DNA from: an uncultured Alistipes sp.
GTDB lineage: Bacteria; Bacteroidota; Bacteroidia; Bacteroidales; UBA932
NCBI GenBank assembly: GCA_900544195.1
Contig: UQUJ01000002.1
Location: forward strand, 1-64,000
Length of the DNA: 64,000 nt
Direction: 5' to 3'
Position 1 is the first letter of the stretch. The number at the start of each line of letters is the position of its first letter. Below are positions 53,169 to 61,358 of this stretch, one piece after another. A model generated the notes under the pieces. It was not told the origin of the DNA. It ran no database searches and saw only the letters and a list, made by a program, of their open reading frames with translations. The position numbers and the translations under genes were made by a program.

Positions 53169-53806
53169 TGAAGGTTTCCAAGGGTAAGAAACTCCTGATT
53201 CTGGGAGTCATACTTGTCGTCATTGACCAGGTCATCAAGATCCTGGTCAAGACGAACATGCAGATAGGTGAGCATTTCAGCGTCATCGGAAACTGGTTCC
53301 AGATTTTCTTCATCGAGAACGAGGGAATGGCTTTCGGAATGAAGTTCGGCGGCGCCGTCGGCAAGTTCCTGCTGTCATTCTTCCGGATCGCCTTGTCGGG
53401 TGTGCTCTGTTGGTGGATAGCGTCTCTTGTCCGCAAGTCTGTGGGTGGGGATGGTCGGCTTGCGCTTCTGCCGGATGGCAGACCAGTGGTTCCGACCGGA
53501 GTCTTGGTCGGTCTCACATTGATTACCGCCGGCGCTTTCGGCAACATCATCGACAGCCTTTTCTACGGTGTGATCTTCGATTACGCTCCGTTGATGTTCG
53601 GTCGTGTCGTGGACATGTTCTACTTCCCGATCATAGACACTTTCTGGCCGTCGTGGGTTCCGTTCGTGGGTGGAGACCGCCTTCTGTTCTTCGCTCCTGT
53701 CTTCAATTTCGCTGACAGTTGCGTCACGGTTGGCGCTTTCTATCTGATTTTTTTCCAGAACCGTTTCTTCACCCGTGCGGAGGAGAAACCGGATGAGAAA
53801 AAATGA
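53168..53806 (+). CDS. lspA: Lipoprotein signal peptidase
   Basis: Inner-membrane aspartyl protease (signal peptidase II) that cleaves prolipoproteins before the lipidated Cys. This genome needs it, as many lipoproteins are in the window. The 212 residues have four membrane helices, NEGMAFGM (conserved Asn), and the catalytic Asp pair in GNIIDSLFYG and FNFADSCVTVG. It is longer than E. coli LspA (164 aa) because of extra residues between helices 3 and 4 (VRKSVGGDGRLALLPDGRP). The GTG start overlaps the end of the DksA-like gene. Confidence 0.95.
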   Translation: MKVSKGKKLLILGVILVVIDQVIKILVKTNMQIGEHFSVIGNWFQIFFIENEGMAFGMKFGGAVGKFLLSFFRIALSGVLCWWIASLVRKSVGGDGRLALLPDGRPVVPTGVLVGLTLITAGAFGNIIDSLFYGVIFDYAPLMFGRVVDMFYFPIIDTFWPSWVPFVGGDRLLFFAPVFNFADSCVTVGAFYLIFFQNRFFTRAEEKPDEKK

Positions 53807-53931
53807 TTCTGCCGGTCGTTGACTCCCGCGGCACATTGAGTCTGTCAAGTGCCGAGCGGTATGTCTCCGATGATTGAATATGCCCGGAACAATATCATAA
53901 TTGAGCTTTTTGCAAAATTGTTCCAGCATAT

Positions 53932-53962
53932 TTTGCAGAACAAAAAAAAATATATACCTTTG
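53932..53962 (+). promoter_or_regulatory. Promoter of tRNA-Ser
   Basis: TTTG at 53932-53935, a 19-nt spacer and TACCTTTG at 53955-53962, the exact Bacteroidetes consensus. The expected transcript start falls inside the 16-bp palindrome at 53966-53981. Confidence 0.7.
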
Positions 53963-53965
53963 CAC

Positions 53966-53981
53966 TCCCTCAATTGAGGGA
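53966..53981. promoter_or_regulatory. 16-bp palindrome at the tRNA-Ser transcription start
   Basis: TCCCTCAATTGAGGGA is a perfect palindrome immediately after the -7 box and 8 bp before the tRNA. It could be an operator or a hairpin in the 5' leader that guides processing. Confidence 0.4.
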
Positions 53982-53989
53982 ATAAGTTT

Positions 53990-54074
53990 GGAGAGGTGGT
54001 AGAGTGGTCGATTACGGCAGTCTTGAAAACTGTTGAGCTGCGAGGCTCCGGGGGTTCGAATCCCTCCCTCTCCG
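53990..54074 (+). tRNA. tRNA-Ser (anticodon UGA)
   Basis: Class II tRNA of 85 nt. Acceptor stem GGAGAGG/CCTCTCC with discriminator G. Anticodon loop CTTGAAA in a GCAGT/ACTGT stem gives UGA. A long variable arm (TTGAGCTGCGAGGCTCC) identifies Ser. T-arm GGGGG-TTCGAAT-CCCTC. CCA is not encoded (GCA follows). The 3' end is duplicated at 56912-56930 and marks the edge of an integrated island. Confidence 0.95.
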
Positions 54075-54077
54075 CAA
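54059..54077 (+). other. attL-like copy: tRNA-Ser 3' end
   Basis: AATCCCTCCCTCTCCGCAA, identical to 56912-56930. It covers the T-loop edge and acceptor strand of the tRNA, the usual crossover for tyrosine-recombinase elements. Confidence 0.7.
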
Positions 54078-54109
54078 AAGCTTCTGAAAGGAATTTCAGA
54101 AGCTTTTTT
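54076..54109 (+). terminator. Terminator after tRNA-Ser
   Basis: AAAAGCTTCTGAAA (54076-54089) pairs perfectly with 54094-54107 around GGAA, ending in a T tract. Confidence 0.9.
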
Positions 54110-54240
54110 ATGCTTTTTACGCTGCCCTTTCATGGGATCAAATGGCTCATATAATTTATTATACCGGGTCAGTGGATTTTCCCAGTTGGCAACACCATAT
54201 TTTCCATTCTTATAGGTTCGGCGGCTATTACGCATTTGTT
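54110..54240. other. Left edge of the tRNA-Ser island
   Basis: AT-rich. The minus strand can be read RTYKNGKYGVANWENPLTRYN and onward, in frame for about 35 codons, which looks like a fragment of a protein. It runs into the anti-tRNA sequence and has no plausible start. No family recognised. Confidence 0.3.
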
Positions 54241-54339
54241 GTTATACTCAACAGTAAACCTCATACTGAGTTTGTTCTGATCAGCTTCAGACAGTGGCTG
54301 AATGGATAGCCATTTGTTATAGATTTTTTCCAATGTCAT
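54241..54339 (-). pseudogene. Fic-family N-terminal remnant
   Basis: From the ATG at 54339 the minus strand reads MTLEKIYNKWLSIQPLSEAD then QNKLSMRFTVEYN. This matches the start of Bacteroidetes Fic proteins, in which the next residues would be NSNxIEGNTLT. The similarity stops at EYN and the frame continues only into unrelated residues, so the AMP-transferase domain (HPFxxGNG) is gone. Fic proteins are frequent cargo of integrated elements. This is a truncated relic. Confidence 0.5.
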
Positions 54340-54575
54340 ATTATTCGATGTTTTATATACCACCATGTATCTTATCGTTTGCTTCAATCCTATATTACGC
54401 CACTAAAGCTAGCAAAGGTAATGTCGCAATCAGTGAGTTTAGATTTGTCATGGTCTTGGTGGGCTGGTTGACTAAATACGTATTGATGGCATTTTATTCA
54501 TTCTTATAAAATATGCCGATGGCTTTGATAAACTCAGACATAACAAAATATTACTAGTTTAAGAATATTGTGATT
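54340..54575. other. AT-rich island spacer
   Basis: No supported gene. A 71-codon plus-strand ORF (54294-54509) is antisense to the Fic remnant and reads as hydrophobic residues by chance of composition. Confidence 0.4.
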
Positions 54576-55838
54576 TTATACTCTCTCCTCCATGTATTTC
54601 TCCGGGTCGCGCAAAAAATCCATAAGATTTATAATATACACGCCTTCTTCATTCATGTAGGTAGGTTGTAGCCCGTTTACAATTACGATTCTGCGAAATC
54701 CGTCGCGAAGTTTACGTAGTGAGGTCAGTTCTTGATCTCGTTTTTCTTCTGTTTCCATCGCATAGGCCGATTGGATGTATACTCGCTCATAGCCACGGTT
54801 GCAGACGAAATCGATTTCCAGCGTCTTGCGCTGACGGGATCCATCCTCGATTTTCACTTCGGTAAACACCTGTCCTACATCCACCTTCATTCCAATAGCA
54901 CGAAGCTCGTTGTAGAGCATATTCTCCATCATATGCGTTGGTTCTACTTGCCTAAATCCTAATCGGGCATTTCTCAGTCCCAAATCCTCAAAGTAATACT
55001 TAAACGGCGAATCTATGTATTTTCTTCCTTTAATGTCATAACGAGTAACACGTTCCAACACGAACGCATCCTCCATATATTCCAAGTAGAGACGTATGGT
55101 ATCCACCGAAATGCTACTATGCTTTACACTTTTAAAAGTGTCTGCAATCTTTGGAGGATTGGTCAGACCACCCACACATGATGCCATGATGTCCACCAGT
55201 TCTGACAAATCGCTATCTTGACGAACTTCATATCGCTCTTTTATGTCACGCAAATAAGTATGCTCCATCTGCTGTTCCAGATAACTCACCTTCTTGTTGA
55301 CATCGTTTTCTAAAACGACCTGTGGCAATCCTCCATAGAGCATATATTCACGAATCATATCTTGCGAATAGTCATCACGGAAATCTGCTACTTCTCTGAA
55401 GGTCAATGGACGCACGTGTATTTCATCCCCTCGTCCACGAAATTCAGTGATTACATCCTTAGACAGGAATTTTGCATTAGAGCCAGTAACAAACACATCC
55501 ACATTGCTTATGCTTAGGAATGAGTTCAATACATCCTCAAACTCGCTGACCATCTGTACTTCATCCAGCATAACATAATATTGACCGTCTGATGAAAGAC
55601 GGCTATCTATGTATTGAAGTAATGCGTCGGGGTCTCTCAAACTTTTATTCAGTCGGTTCTCCAAATTTACCCCTATAATATGGTCTTCTTTCACTCCTTG
55701 TTTTATGAGGTAGTTCTTGAAAAGGGTGAACAACAGGTATGACTTGCCGCATCTGCGCATTCCTGTTATCACTTTTATCAACCCATTCCCACAACCGTGG
55801 ATAAGTAGATCCAGATATTTATCTCTACGGATTTCCAT
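54576..55838 (-). CDS. AAA+ ATPase with DUF4143 C-terminal domain
   Basis: A 420-residue cytoplasmic protein of the widespread ATP-binding family (COG1373 type). An AAA core has Walker A GMRRCGKSYLL (residues about 27-37), Walker B YYVMLDEVQMV and a sensor FVTGSNAKFLS. The DUF4143 domain follows (about 205-390), with EIDFVCNRGYERVYIQSAYAM near the C-terminus resembling the PD-(D/E)XK-like part of this family (ExDF…Q). Function is unproven; members are common in genomic islands and vary between strains. It is complete, AT-rich and inside the tRNA-Ser island, opposite to the main gene direction. Confidence 0.85.
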   Translation of the reverse strand: MEIRRDKYLDLLIHGCGNGLIKVITGMRRCGKSYLLFTLFKNYLIKQGVKEDHIIGVNLENRLNKSLRDPDALLQYIDSRLSSDGQYYVMLDEVQMVSEFEDVLNSFLSISNVDVFVTGSNAKFLSKDVITEFRGRGDEIHVRPLTFREVADFRDDYSQDMIREYMLYGGLPQVVLENDVNKKVSYLEQQMEHTYLRDIKERYEVRQDSDLSELVDIMASCVGGLTNPPKIADTFKSVKHSSISVDTIRLYLEYMEDAFVLERVTRYDIKGRKYIDSPFKYYFEDLGLRNARLGFRQVEPTHMMENMLYNELRAIGMKVDVGQVFTEVKIEDGSRQRKTLEIDFVCNRGYERVYIQSAYAMETEEKRDQELTSLRKLRDGFRRIVIVNGLQPTYMNEEGVYIINLMDFLRDPEKYMEERV

Positions 55839-55938
55839 ATTTCTATTCGTTTATTTTGTGTAAATACACATTATTAACGACCACGAAGTTAGCCTTATTC
55901 CTTTGAACACGCAAATTTCAAGGCAAGAAAATGAGTCA

Positions 55939-56310
55939 ATGGTCACATTTTTAACTCTTACAAGGCAGTTTTTCCTTCATACAACGCCGATAGACATTAT
56001 CAATAGTTGGAGCATCTCTAAGATGTATGCCACCCAAATTGTCAAGAATGTCAATGGCGAAGACTTCACTATGGCGGCTCTTGTCATGCAGGTGAATGGC
56101 TTCCAATTTCAAGGCAAGGTATATATTGCTTTGGATGAAGGTTCAGACTACTATCGTATCTATGGAGAGAAGGATGGGACAACTAAAGAATATCATCACG
56201 ATATTGCTTTTGACGAACTTGGCGATGTACTTGACATAATGATAGAGACTGGAGGTATGACCAAGGAAGAATACCAAGCAAAGGTAAAAGACTTTGTTTG
56301 TAGCCTCTAA
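55939..56310 (+). CDS. Island gene of unknown function
   Basis: A 123-residue protein from the ATG at 55939 (the frame opens with TTG at 55903). The conserved-looking part is MAALVMQVNGFQFQGKVYIA, LDEGSDYYRIYGEKDG and FDELGDVLDIMIETGGMTKE, a small alpha/beta protein with an acidic C-terminal helix. No signal peptide and no motif I can name. The first 30 residues are hydrophobic and irregular, so the start may be later (ATG at about 56023). Composition is as AT-rich as the ATPase next to it, from which it diverges. Confidence 0.55.
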   Translation: MVTFLTLTRQFFLHTTPIDIINSWSISKMYATQIVKNVNGEDFTMAALVMQVNGFQFQGKVYIALDEGSDYYRIYGEKDGTTKEYHHDIAFDELGDVLDIMIETGGMTKEEYQAKVKDFVCSL

Positions 56311-56386
56311 TATAAAATCTTTTGATGCAAAGTTAGTGTTAAACACAAGGAATTTATCTTTATTCTAAATTCTAATTGTTTTATAC
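56311..56386. other. Short AT-rich gap in the island
   Basis: No ORF; leads into the relic promoter and repeat array at 56387. Confidence 0.3.
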
Positions 56387-56504
56387 TAACTTTGTACCAA
56401 TAATAGGATATAACGCTACATCGTGCTACAAGACGCTACAAGTAGGCTACATATTTCGATGCCTATAAAAGTTATGTAACATCCTGAAAATCAATGATGC
56501 TACA
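56387..56504 (+). promoter_or_regulatory. Relic control region: -7 box and phased GCTACA repeats
   Basis: TAACTTTG (56387-56394) is a -7 box. From the expected start onward GCTACA occurs at 56415, 56425, 56435 and 56446, i.e. every 10-11 bp on the same helix face, and again at 56499. This looks like an operator or recombinase arm-site array. No ORF that fits an integrase follows. Confidence 0.5.
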
Positions 56505-56890
56505 TAAAGATACAACTTTCAGAGCCATATTTGACTTATAGGCATTTGAATAATTATGGTAAGATAGTGGTCATGATGAAGTATTATCCCCCTTTCATAA
56601 GGGCAATTCATAAACATAATACAAAGGCAATGAGAAGATAAACAGAAAACAATGGCAACCGACTTGTTTAAAGTAAGAAGCGAGTGTCGTAATGCCATAA
56701 TCTCCTCAACGATTTGAGGAGTGGAGTAGAAAATAGAGTCGATAGATTTCTTAAAATAGTTAAATTGTGTAACAAAAGTCATTCATACACAGTGTTTTAA
56801 GACGTTTTGTCTTGCGCCAGTTCTGCGCCATTTTTCGTGCAAAATAAGCGAAAACACCCAAAGACGGCACTTGAATATCAACGAGTTACA
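56505..56890. other. Gene-free right part of the island
   Basis: An 87-codon minus-strand ORF (56519-56782) has no recognisable features and a long Ser/Phe/His-rich composition of the AT-rich background; I do not support it. Remaining sequence shows nothing else. Confidence 0.4.
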
Positions 56891-56930
56891 GAAGATGGTA
56901 GAATGGTATAAAATCCCTCCCTCTCCGCAA
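56891..56930 (+). other. attR-like repeat with tRNA-Ser-like fragment
   Basis: AATCCCTCCCTCTCCGCAA at 56912-56930 is identical to the 3' end of tRNA-Ser. The bases before it (GATGGTAGAATGGTA, about 56894-56908) resemble the tRNA's D-arm start (GGTGGTAGAGTGGTC), so this may be an internally deleted tRNA copy lacking the anticodon arm, not only an att site. Confidence 0.6.
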
Positions 56931-56944
56931 GATATAATATGAAA

Positions 56945-56973
56945 GAGGCTGACTCAAAAGGTCAGCTTTTTTT
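56945..56973 (+). terminator. Intrinsic terminator beside attR
   Basis: GCTGAC (56948-56953) pairs with GTCAGC (56961-56966), followed by seven Ts. It mirrors the position of the terminator behind the intact tRNA. Confidence 0.75.
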
Positions 56974-57191
56974 CATTTATCTTCCTGCCCGGTCGCTGAG
57001 TGACAGCCTTTGAGGGCAAGGAAAGAGATGCCATTGATGTGGCAGTATCTCCTTCTGAATGTTCATTTGTCCACCTCGTGGAATCACAATGTGCTGAAAA
57101 ACAGTTGTTTGGTTAAATGCTTTGTCTATGGATGCGTTGCGGGAATCCGAGATATTCCATCTAATTTTGCATAAACAAAATATTAAGAAAT
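56974..57191. other. Spacer before the DUF3795 gene
   Basis: No supported gene. An antisense 88-codon ORF crosses into the DUF3795 gene and is a shadow. TTTTGCATAAAC near 57166 may be part of a promoter. Confidence 0.35.
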
Positions 57192-57596
57192 ATGAAGGAT
57201 TTGATTGCATGCTGCGGATTGGACTGTGAGAATTGCGATGCACGCAAGGCCACGGTGAACAATGATGACGCGCTTAGGAAAAAGACTGCCAAGCAATGGG
57301 CCGAGGCGAATGACGCCCCTATCAAGCCCGAGCATATCAACTGTATGGGATGCCGGACGGATGGCGTGAAGTATCTCTATTGCAGCGATCTTTGTCCGGT
57401 CCGCAAGTGCGTGAGTGAAAAAGGTTACGACACATGCGCAGACTGTGCGGAGATCGACGCTTGCGAGGTGGTCGCACAAGTCTTCAAGAATGCGCCTGAG
57501 GCCCGTGGCAATCTTAAGACAGAACGCCTGGCGACAGAATTGTATAAGGCTTTGGGCGTGCTTGGCATACCATGGCTATCAATGCTGTACTTCTAA
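57192..57596 (+). CDS. DUF3795 cysteine-rich protein
   Basis: A 134-residue cytoplasmic protein of the DUF3795 family: CCGLDCENCDARKAT at the start, CMGCRTDG, YCSDLCPVRKC, and YDTCADCAEIDACEVVA. The paired CxxC motifs suggest binding of zinc or an iron-sulfur cluster. Function unknown. The last 20 residues (ALGVLGIPWLSMLYF) are hydrophobic and atypical, so the C-terminus may have been altered by a frameshift. It lies between the island and a TlpA-like gene, with normal composition. Confidence 0.85.
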   Translation: MKDLIACCGLDCENCDARKATVNNDDALRKKTAKQWAEANDAPIKPEHINCMGCRTDGVKYLYCSDLCPVRKCVSEKGYDTCADCAEIDACEVVAQVFKNAPEARGNLKTERLATELYKALGVLGIPWLSMLYF

Positions 57597-57644
57597 TCGT
57601 ATGGTTTTTGCAGGAGCGTGAACGGACATATTCATTGGATAATT

Positions 57645-58640
57645 ATGAGAGGAACAGTAGTGATTTTGACTGTATTCGCGTTTTCCTGCGCTGTAATGAC
57701 CGCACAGGACAAGACGGTGGTCAAGGGAGAGTTAGGACCGGAAGGTGCGCCTAAGGAAGTGGACTTCTTTTACCGGAGCGGTGAGAGTGTGAGTGTTCCG
57801 GTTGAGAACGGACGTTTCCGTGTGGAACTACCGACTGACGTTACCCGGTCATACGATGTAGGCATGGGGCGCCATGTCAAGGTGACCATCGTGCCTGAAG
57901 GCGGCACCTTGACCATCAGCAGGCGGCCTGACGGACGTTGTACGGTCAGCAGCGACAAGGTTAATTCATTGACCGTGGCGCTGGACTCTCTGATGTCGTT
58001 CCGCCGGAGAAACTATAAGGACAGCACATTGATGATCAATGAATATAAAAGGGTTATCCATGCCAATCGTGACAACGCTGTGGGTTACATGGCATTGTTC
58101 TTCTTGACGAATTTCGGTAACACGGATCCTAAGACGCGGTTTGAGCTTGCGGGGACATTGGCCCCGAATATGCTGGCGGAGCCAAGAACAGCCAAACTGA
58201 AAAGGGACATAGAGGCGGTCTATAATACTTCTGTAGGAATGAGGTTCCAAGACTTTGAGGGAATTGACATGGCTGGAAACACGGTTCGGCTTTCAGATTA
58301 TGCCGGCAAAGGAAAATATATTCTGTTGGATTTCTGGTCGACCAGTTGCGGTCCTTGCCGCCGTGCGTTCCCGCATATCATGGAATTGTACGAGGAGTTT
58401 GGAGGAAATAGGTTTGATGTCATTGGTGTCCCCCTCTGGGAGGAGGCAGGGCAGTCGAAGGAGACGGTCAGGGAAAAAAGCTTGACTTGGAAGAATATCC
58501 TTGGTACGGAGGAATCGGCCGCGGAACTCTATGGCGTGACCTTTGTGCCTACGTACCTGCTGCTCGCTCCTGACGGAACAATACTCGCTCGCGCTGACTT
58601 GTCAGAGATAGAGCGGATGATCAGAGAATCAGTCAGATGA
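57645..58640 (+). CDS. TlpA-like thiol-disulfide oxidoreductase
   Basis: An exported thioredoxin-fold protein. From the ATG at 57645 (331 aa) there is a signal (MRGTVVILTVFAFSCAVMTAQ), a beta-rich DUF4369-like N-terminal domain (about 25-110) and a helical linker. An AhpC-TSA/TlpA domain follows with GMRFQDFEGIDMAGNTVRLSDYAGKGKYILLDFWSTSCGPC (CGPC at 235-238), VIGVPLWEEAG and GVTFVPTYLLLAPDG (cis-Pro). Such proteins reduce or exchange disulfides in the periplasm of Bacteroidetes. A GTG at 57618 would lengthen it by nine residues before the signal. Confidence 0.88.
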   Translation: MRGTVVILTVFAFSCAVMTAQDKTVVKGELGPEGAPKEVDFFYRSGESVSVPVENGRFRVELPTDVTRSYDVGMGRHVKVTIVPEGGTLTISRRPDGRCTVSSDKVNSLTVALDSLMSFRRRNYKDSTLMINEYKRVIHANRDNAVGYMALFFLTNFGNTDPKTRFELAGTLAPNMLAEPRTAKLKRDIEAVYNTSVGMRFQDFEGIDMAGNTVRLSDYAGKGKYILLDFWSTSCGPCRRAFPHIMELYEEFGGNRFDVIGVPLWEEAGQSKETVREKSLTWKNILGTEESAAELYGVTFVPTYLLLAPDGTILARADLSEIERMIRESVR

Positions 58641-58741
58641 TGCGTGACATTATCTGATGAATTTTTGTATATGGCTAAAAAACATTACATTTGTGAATAT
58701 AAGTGCGGCGGCATCTGCCTGTTCGCGGAAATTGAAAAGTA

Positions 58742-60604
58742 GTGTATTTGAAGACTATATTAAGAATCATTCTTGTCTCCGCTGGAGTCGCGCTGTGTGG
58801 TTGCGGTGACTTTGAATCCACTGAATATGAGGTGATTCCATCCTCGGTGAATGTCGTTTTCGCTGTCGGGAACACCCCGAGGACGAGAACGGAATACGAT
58901 GTGGAGACCAAACGCTTTGTGTGGAAGACGGGCGACGAAGTGGCGGTCTGGGCAAAATCCTCAGCGGGGGCGTTTGCCCTTGGCAATCAGACATTTCGTC
59001 TTCTCGCGTCCGGAGCCGGGCATCAGTCGGCAGGAGAACCGGACAACTCGGCCGCTTATTTCACAAGCACTCTGCCTTCGCCGATGGAAGATGGAATATA
59101 TTCATACTACATGACATATCCTGTTCCGGAATCGGTGGGCGGAACGACAGCCACATTTACAGTTCCGGACGTTCAGGATGGGGCCGCCTCCGGAGGGGTT
59201 GATGTTCTTGTGGCCGGGCCGGTCTCCGGACCTGCTCTCTCGGCTGTCGGGGAGGGTGTGCCTGTGGATGATGACAATCTTTTGAGGGTCAAGATGAGGC
59301 ATCTGCTGCATTTCCTGAGGTTTTATATTCCTGAAGGCCAAAACGTGCTGGGCGAGCCGGTGAAGAGAATTGAGGTCACTATGCCTCAGGCGGTGGCGGG
59401 CAAGGTTTCGGTGGATGTCACGGACGCTTCCACGGTCAGCTTCGGCGAAGGAGTGAACGGGTTGACATTGGAACTTCGGAATCCGATCGACGAGTCGGTG
59501 GACGGGACGGAAGTGGCTGTCGCCGGCATATTCCCTCCTCGGATGGCATATTCTGCAGGGGATCGGATTACGGTTGACGCCTATTCGGAGAATAAGTGCG
59601 CGTCGGTCTCTTTCTCATTGGCGGGGCGTGATTTCGCGGCCGGGCATACTACTAAGGTTCCGTTAAAAATGACTGAGGCGAAGCCTATTGAGTATGAATT
59701 GAAATTTATGCTCGCATCCAACAATTTGGGTGAGGATGTGCAAGACATCAGGATTACTTTGCCGGATGATGCTGTGTGGCCGGGATTGTCGTCGTCTGAG
59801 TTGAGAATAGATGGTGGCAATGACGGACTTGTGAGAATTGGTGACACGTACGTATTCCGGACTAAGGATAAAGCATTCTTCAAGGGATTGTCCTCGAAGC
59901 GGCTTGCCGTGACCTATGAGTCGGAAAGCGCTGTCGTTTCGGAGACTGTGACATTAGGCGACTTTTCTTCGTCCATCAGGGGAGAATGTGAGTTGAATTG
60001 CCCTTATCTGTTCTTTGAGGACTTCAGCTGGGTGGAAGGCTTCAATTCGAATGATGAGTATGGTTGGTCAAGTCCGGGAAGTTTTTCACCGCATCTTTTT
60101 GCGCCTTATACCATCAATGCTGAGAATCCTTGGAGTCCAGAGAAAGGTGGCTGGAGTGCTGCCAGGGCTGGAGCGCAGGCTGGAACCGCAATCAGAATCG
60201 CTTGTCGTAGGGAAACTAGATTGGCCAACTATTCTGCCAGGGCGGATTCTCCATTCCTTTCCGGATTGAAGGATGGTAAGACTGTGAACCTAGATATCAC
60301 GTATGATTATTCTATGGGCAGGGAGGGAACTCCGAAAATAGCCCAAACCGTATATTTCGGTTATATCACTACAAGTAAGACCCCCTCTAGTGGCGATGAG
60401 ACTGGTACGTTTCCGGAATCGTTCAAGATTAATGAGACAACTGGCTCATATACAAATATCAACCATACGGCAAATACCTTATTGAAGGGTGTTGGTGCTC
60501 CGTTGAGGTTGAGTTGGAGAACAATGCCCGATAAAGACTGGGGAGCCAACAACAACACCTGCTGGCTCTACATAGACAACATAAAAGTGAAGATCAAAAA
60601 GTGA
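58742..60604 (+). CDS. Fimbrillin-family (Mfa-like) surface lipoprotein
   Basis: A 620-residue lipoprotein: signal ending VALCGCGD, with lipidation Cys. An N-terminal fimbrillin/Mfa-like domain includes VWKTGDEVAVWAKSSAG, YFTSTLPSPMEDGIYSYYMTYP, RHLLHFLRFYIPEG and FPPRMAYSAGDRITVD. After residue 330 a second beta-sandwich domain (FFEDFSWVEGFNSNDEYGWS … CWLYIDNIKVKIKK) looks like a jelly roll. Fimbrillin-type proteins are pilin or pilin-tip subunits in Bacteroidetes, exposed by C-terminal strand exchange. The GTG at 58742 or TTG at 58748 starts it; neither has a strong ribosome site. It is the first gene of the lipoprotein operon reaching the window end. Confidence 0.75.
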   Translation: MYLKTILRIILVSAGVALCGCGDFESTEYEVIPSSVNVVFAVGNTPRTRTEYDVETKRFVWKTGDEVAVWAKSSAGAFALGNQTFRLLASGAGHQSAGEPDNSAAYFTSTLPSPMEDGIYSYYMTYPVPESVGGTTATFTVPDVQDGAASGGVDVLVAGPVSGPALSAVGEGVPVDDDNLLRVKMRHLLHFLRFYIPEGQNVLGEPVKRIEVTMPQAVAGKVSVDVTDASTVSFGEGVNGLTLELRNPIDESVDGTEVAVAGIFPPRMAYSAGDRITVDAYSENKCASVSFSLAGRDFAAGHTTKVPLKMTEAKPIEYELKFMLASNNLGEDVQDIRITLPDDAVWPGLSSSELRIDGGNDGLVRIGDTYVFRTKDKAFFKGLSSKRLAVTYESESAVVSETVTLGDFSSSIRGECELNCPYLFFEDFSWVEGFNSNDEYGWSSPGSFSPHLFAPYTINAENPWSPEKGGWSAARAGAQAGTAIRIACRRETRLANYSARADSPFLSGLKDGKTVNLDITYDYSMGREGTPKIAQTVYFGYITTSKTPSSGDETGTFPESFKINETTGSYTNINHTANTLLKGVGAPLRLSWRTMPDKDWGANNNTCWLYIDNIKVKIKK

Positions 60605-60612
60605 CAATGAAT

Positions 60613-61353
60613 ATGAAAATTAACAGATTACTGCTTGGAATGATGGCTTTGGCACTCGTGCCGACGTCGTGTTCCCGGCATCAGGACACCGCTGACGGGA
60701 ACGTCCTGTTCTCCGTCGCCACTGACGGCCATGTGGATGTGGTGACAAAGAGCAATGTGTCGGATTACACCACGTTGCCCCAGACCGGCAAATTCACGAT
60801 TGTCCTGACCAACGGCAGCGGAGATGAGATTTATAATGGATTGCTGGAGCAGTTCGCCGCATCGAAAAAGCTCAAGGCCGGCAACTATTCCGTGAAGGCA
60901 GGTTATGGCTCTGCCAGCGAAGAGGGCTTCGGAAAGCCTTGCTTCACGGGCGTGAAGTCTTTCTCCGTCACGGGAGGGGGGACGACTACGGTGGCCATTC
61001 CGGTTACTCTTGCGAACACCATCGTCAAAGTGGAGTGCACAGATGCTTTCAAGGCTTACTACACGGATTATTCCTTTACTGTCAAGACCGGTGGCGGCAC
61101 CGAGATTCCATTCTCTAAAACGGAGACCAGGGCCGCTTTTGTGGATGCCTACATGATCTCCGTCTCCGGAAACCTTACAGGCCAGGGAGGAAAGACTCAG
61201 GCTTTCTCCGGCAAGGAGTTTCGCCCTCTTTCTCCGAAAACCTGCTACACCCTCAAGTTTGATGTGTCAAACGTGGGCGGGAGATCGATCACCATCTCAT
61301 TTGACGAAGCGGTTGAGGAAGCCGAGTTGACGGAAGTTGATCTTAACGACTGA
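60613..61353 (+). CDS. DUF4493 lipoprotein 1
   Basis: A 246-residue lipoprotein (signal ending LVPTSC) with a single DUF4493 domain: LFSVATDGHVDVVTKSNVSDYTTLP, KFTIVLTNGSGDEIYNGLLEQF, LKAGNYSVKAGYGSASEEGF and TTTVAIPVTLANTIVKVECTDAFKAYY. The family is Bacteroidetes-specific, surface-exposed and of unknown function; its fold resembles fimbrillins. Its frame overlaps the end of the fimbrillin gene by four bases if the GTG at 60601 is used; ATGs at 60607 and 60613 also fit. Followed 5 bp later by the next DUF4493 gene. Confidence 0.82.
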   Translation: MKINRLLLGMMALALVPTSCSRHQDTADGNVLFSVATDGHVDVVTKSNVSDYTTLPQTGKFTIVLTNGSGDEIYNGLLEQFAASKKLKAGNYSVKAGYGSASEEGFGKPCFTGVKSFSVTGGGTTTVAIPVTLANTIVKVECTDAFKAYYTDYSFTVKTGGGTEIPFSKTETRAAFVDAYMISVSGNLTGQGGKTQAFSGKEFRPLSPKTCYTLKFDVSNVGGRSITISFDEAVEEAELTEVDLND

Positions 61354-61358
61354 GAAAG

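Noticed and set aside
53375..54235. 286-codon minus-strand ORF over lspA and tRNA-Ser
   Set aside because: It translates the complement of a tRNA and of lspA; a common artefact.
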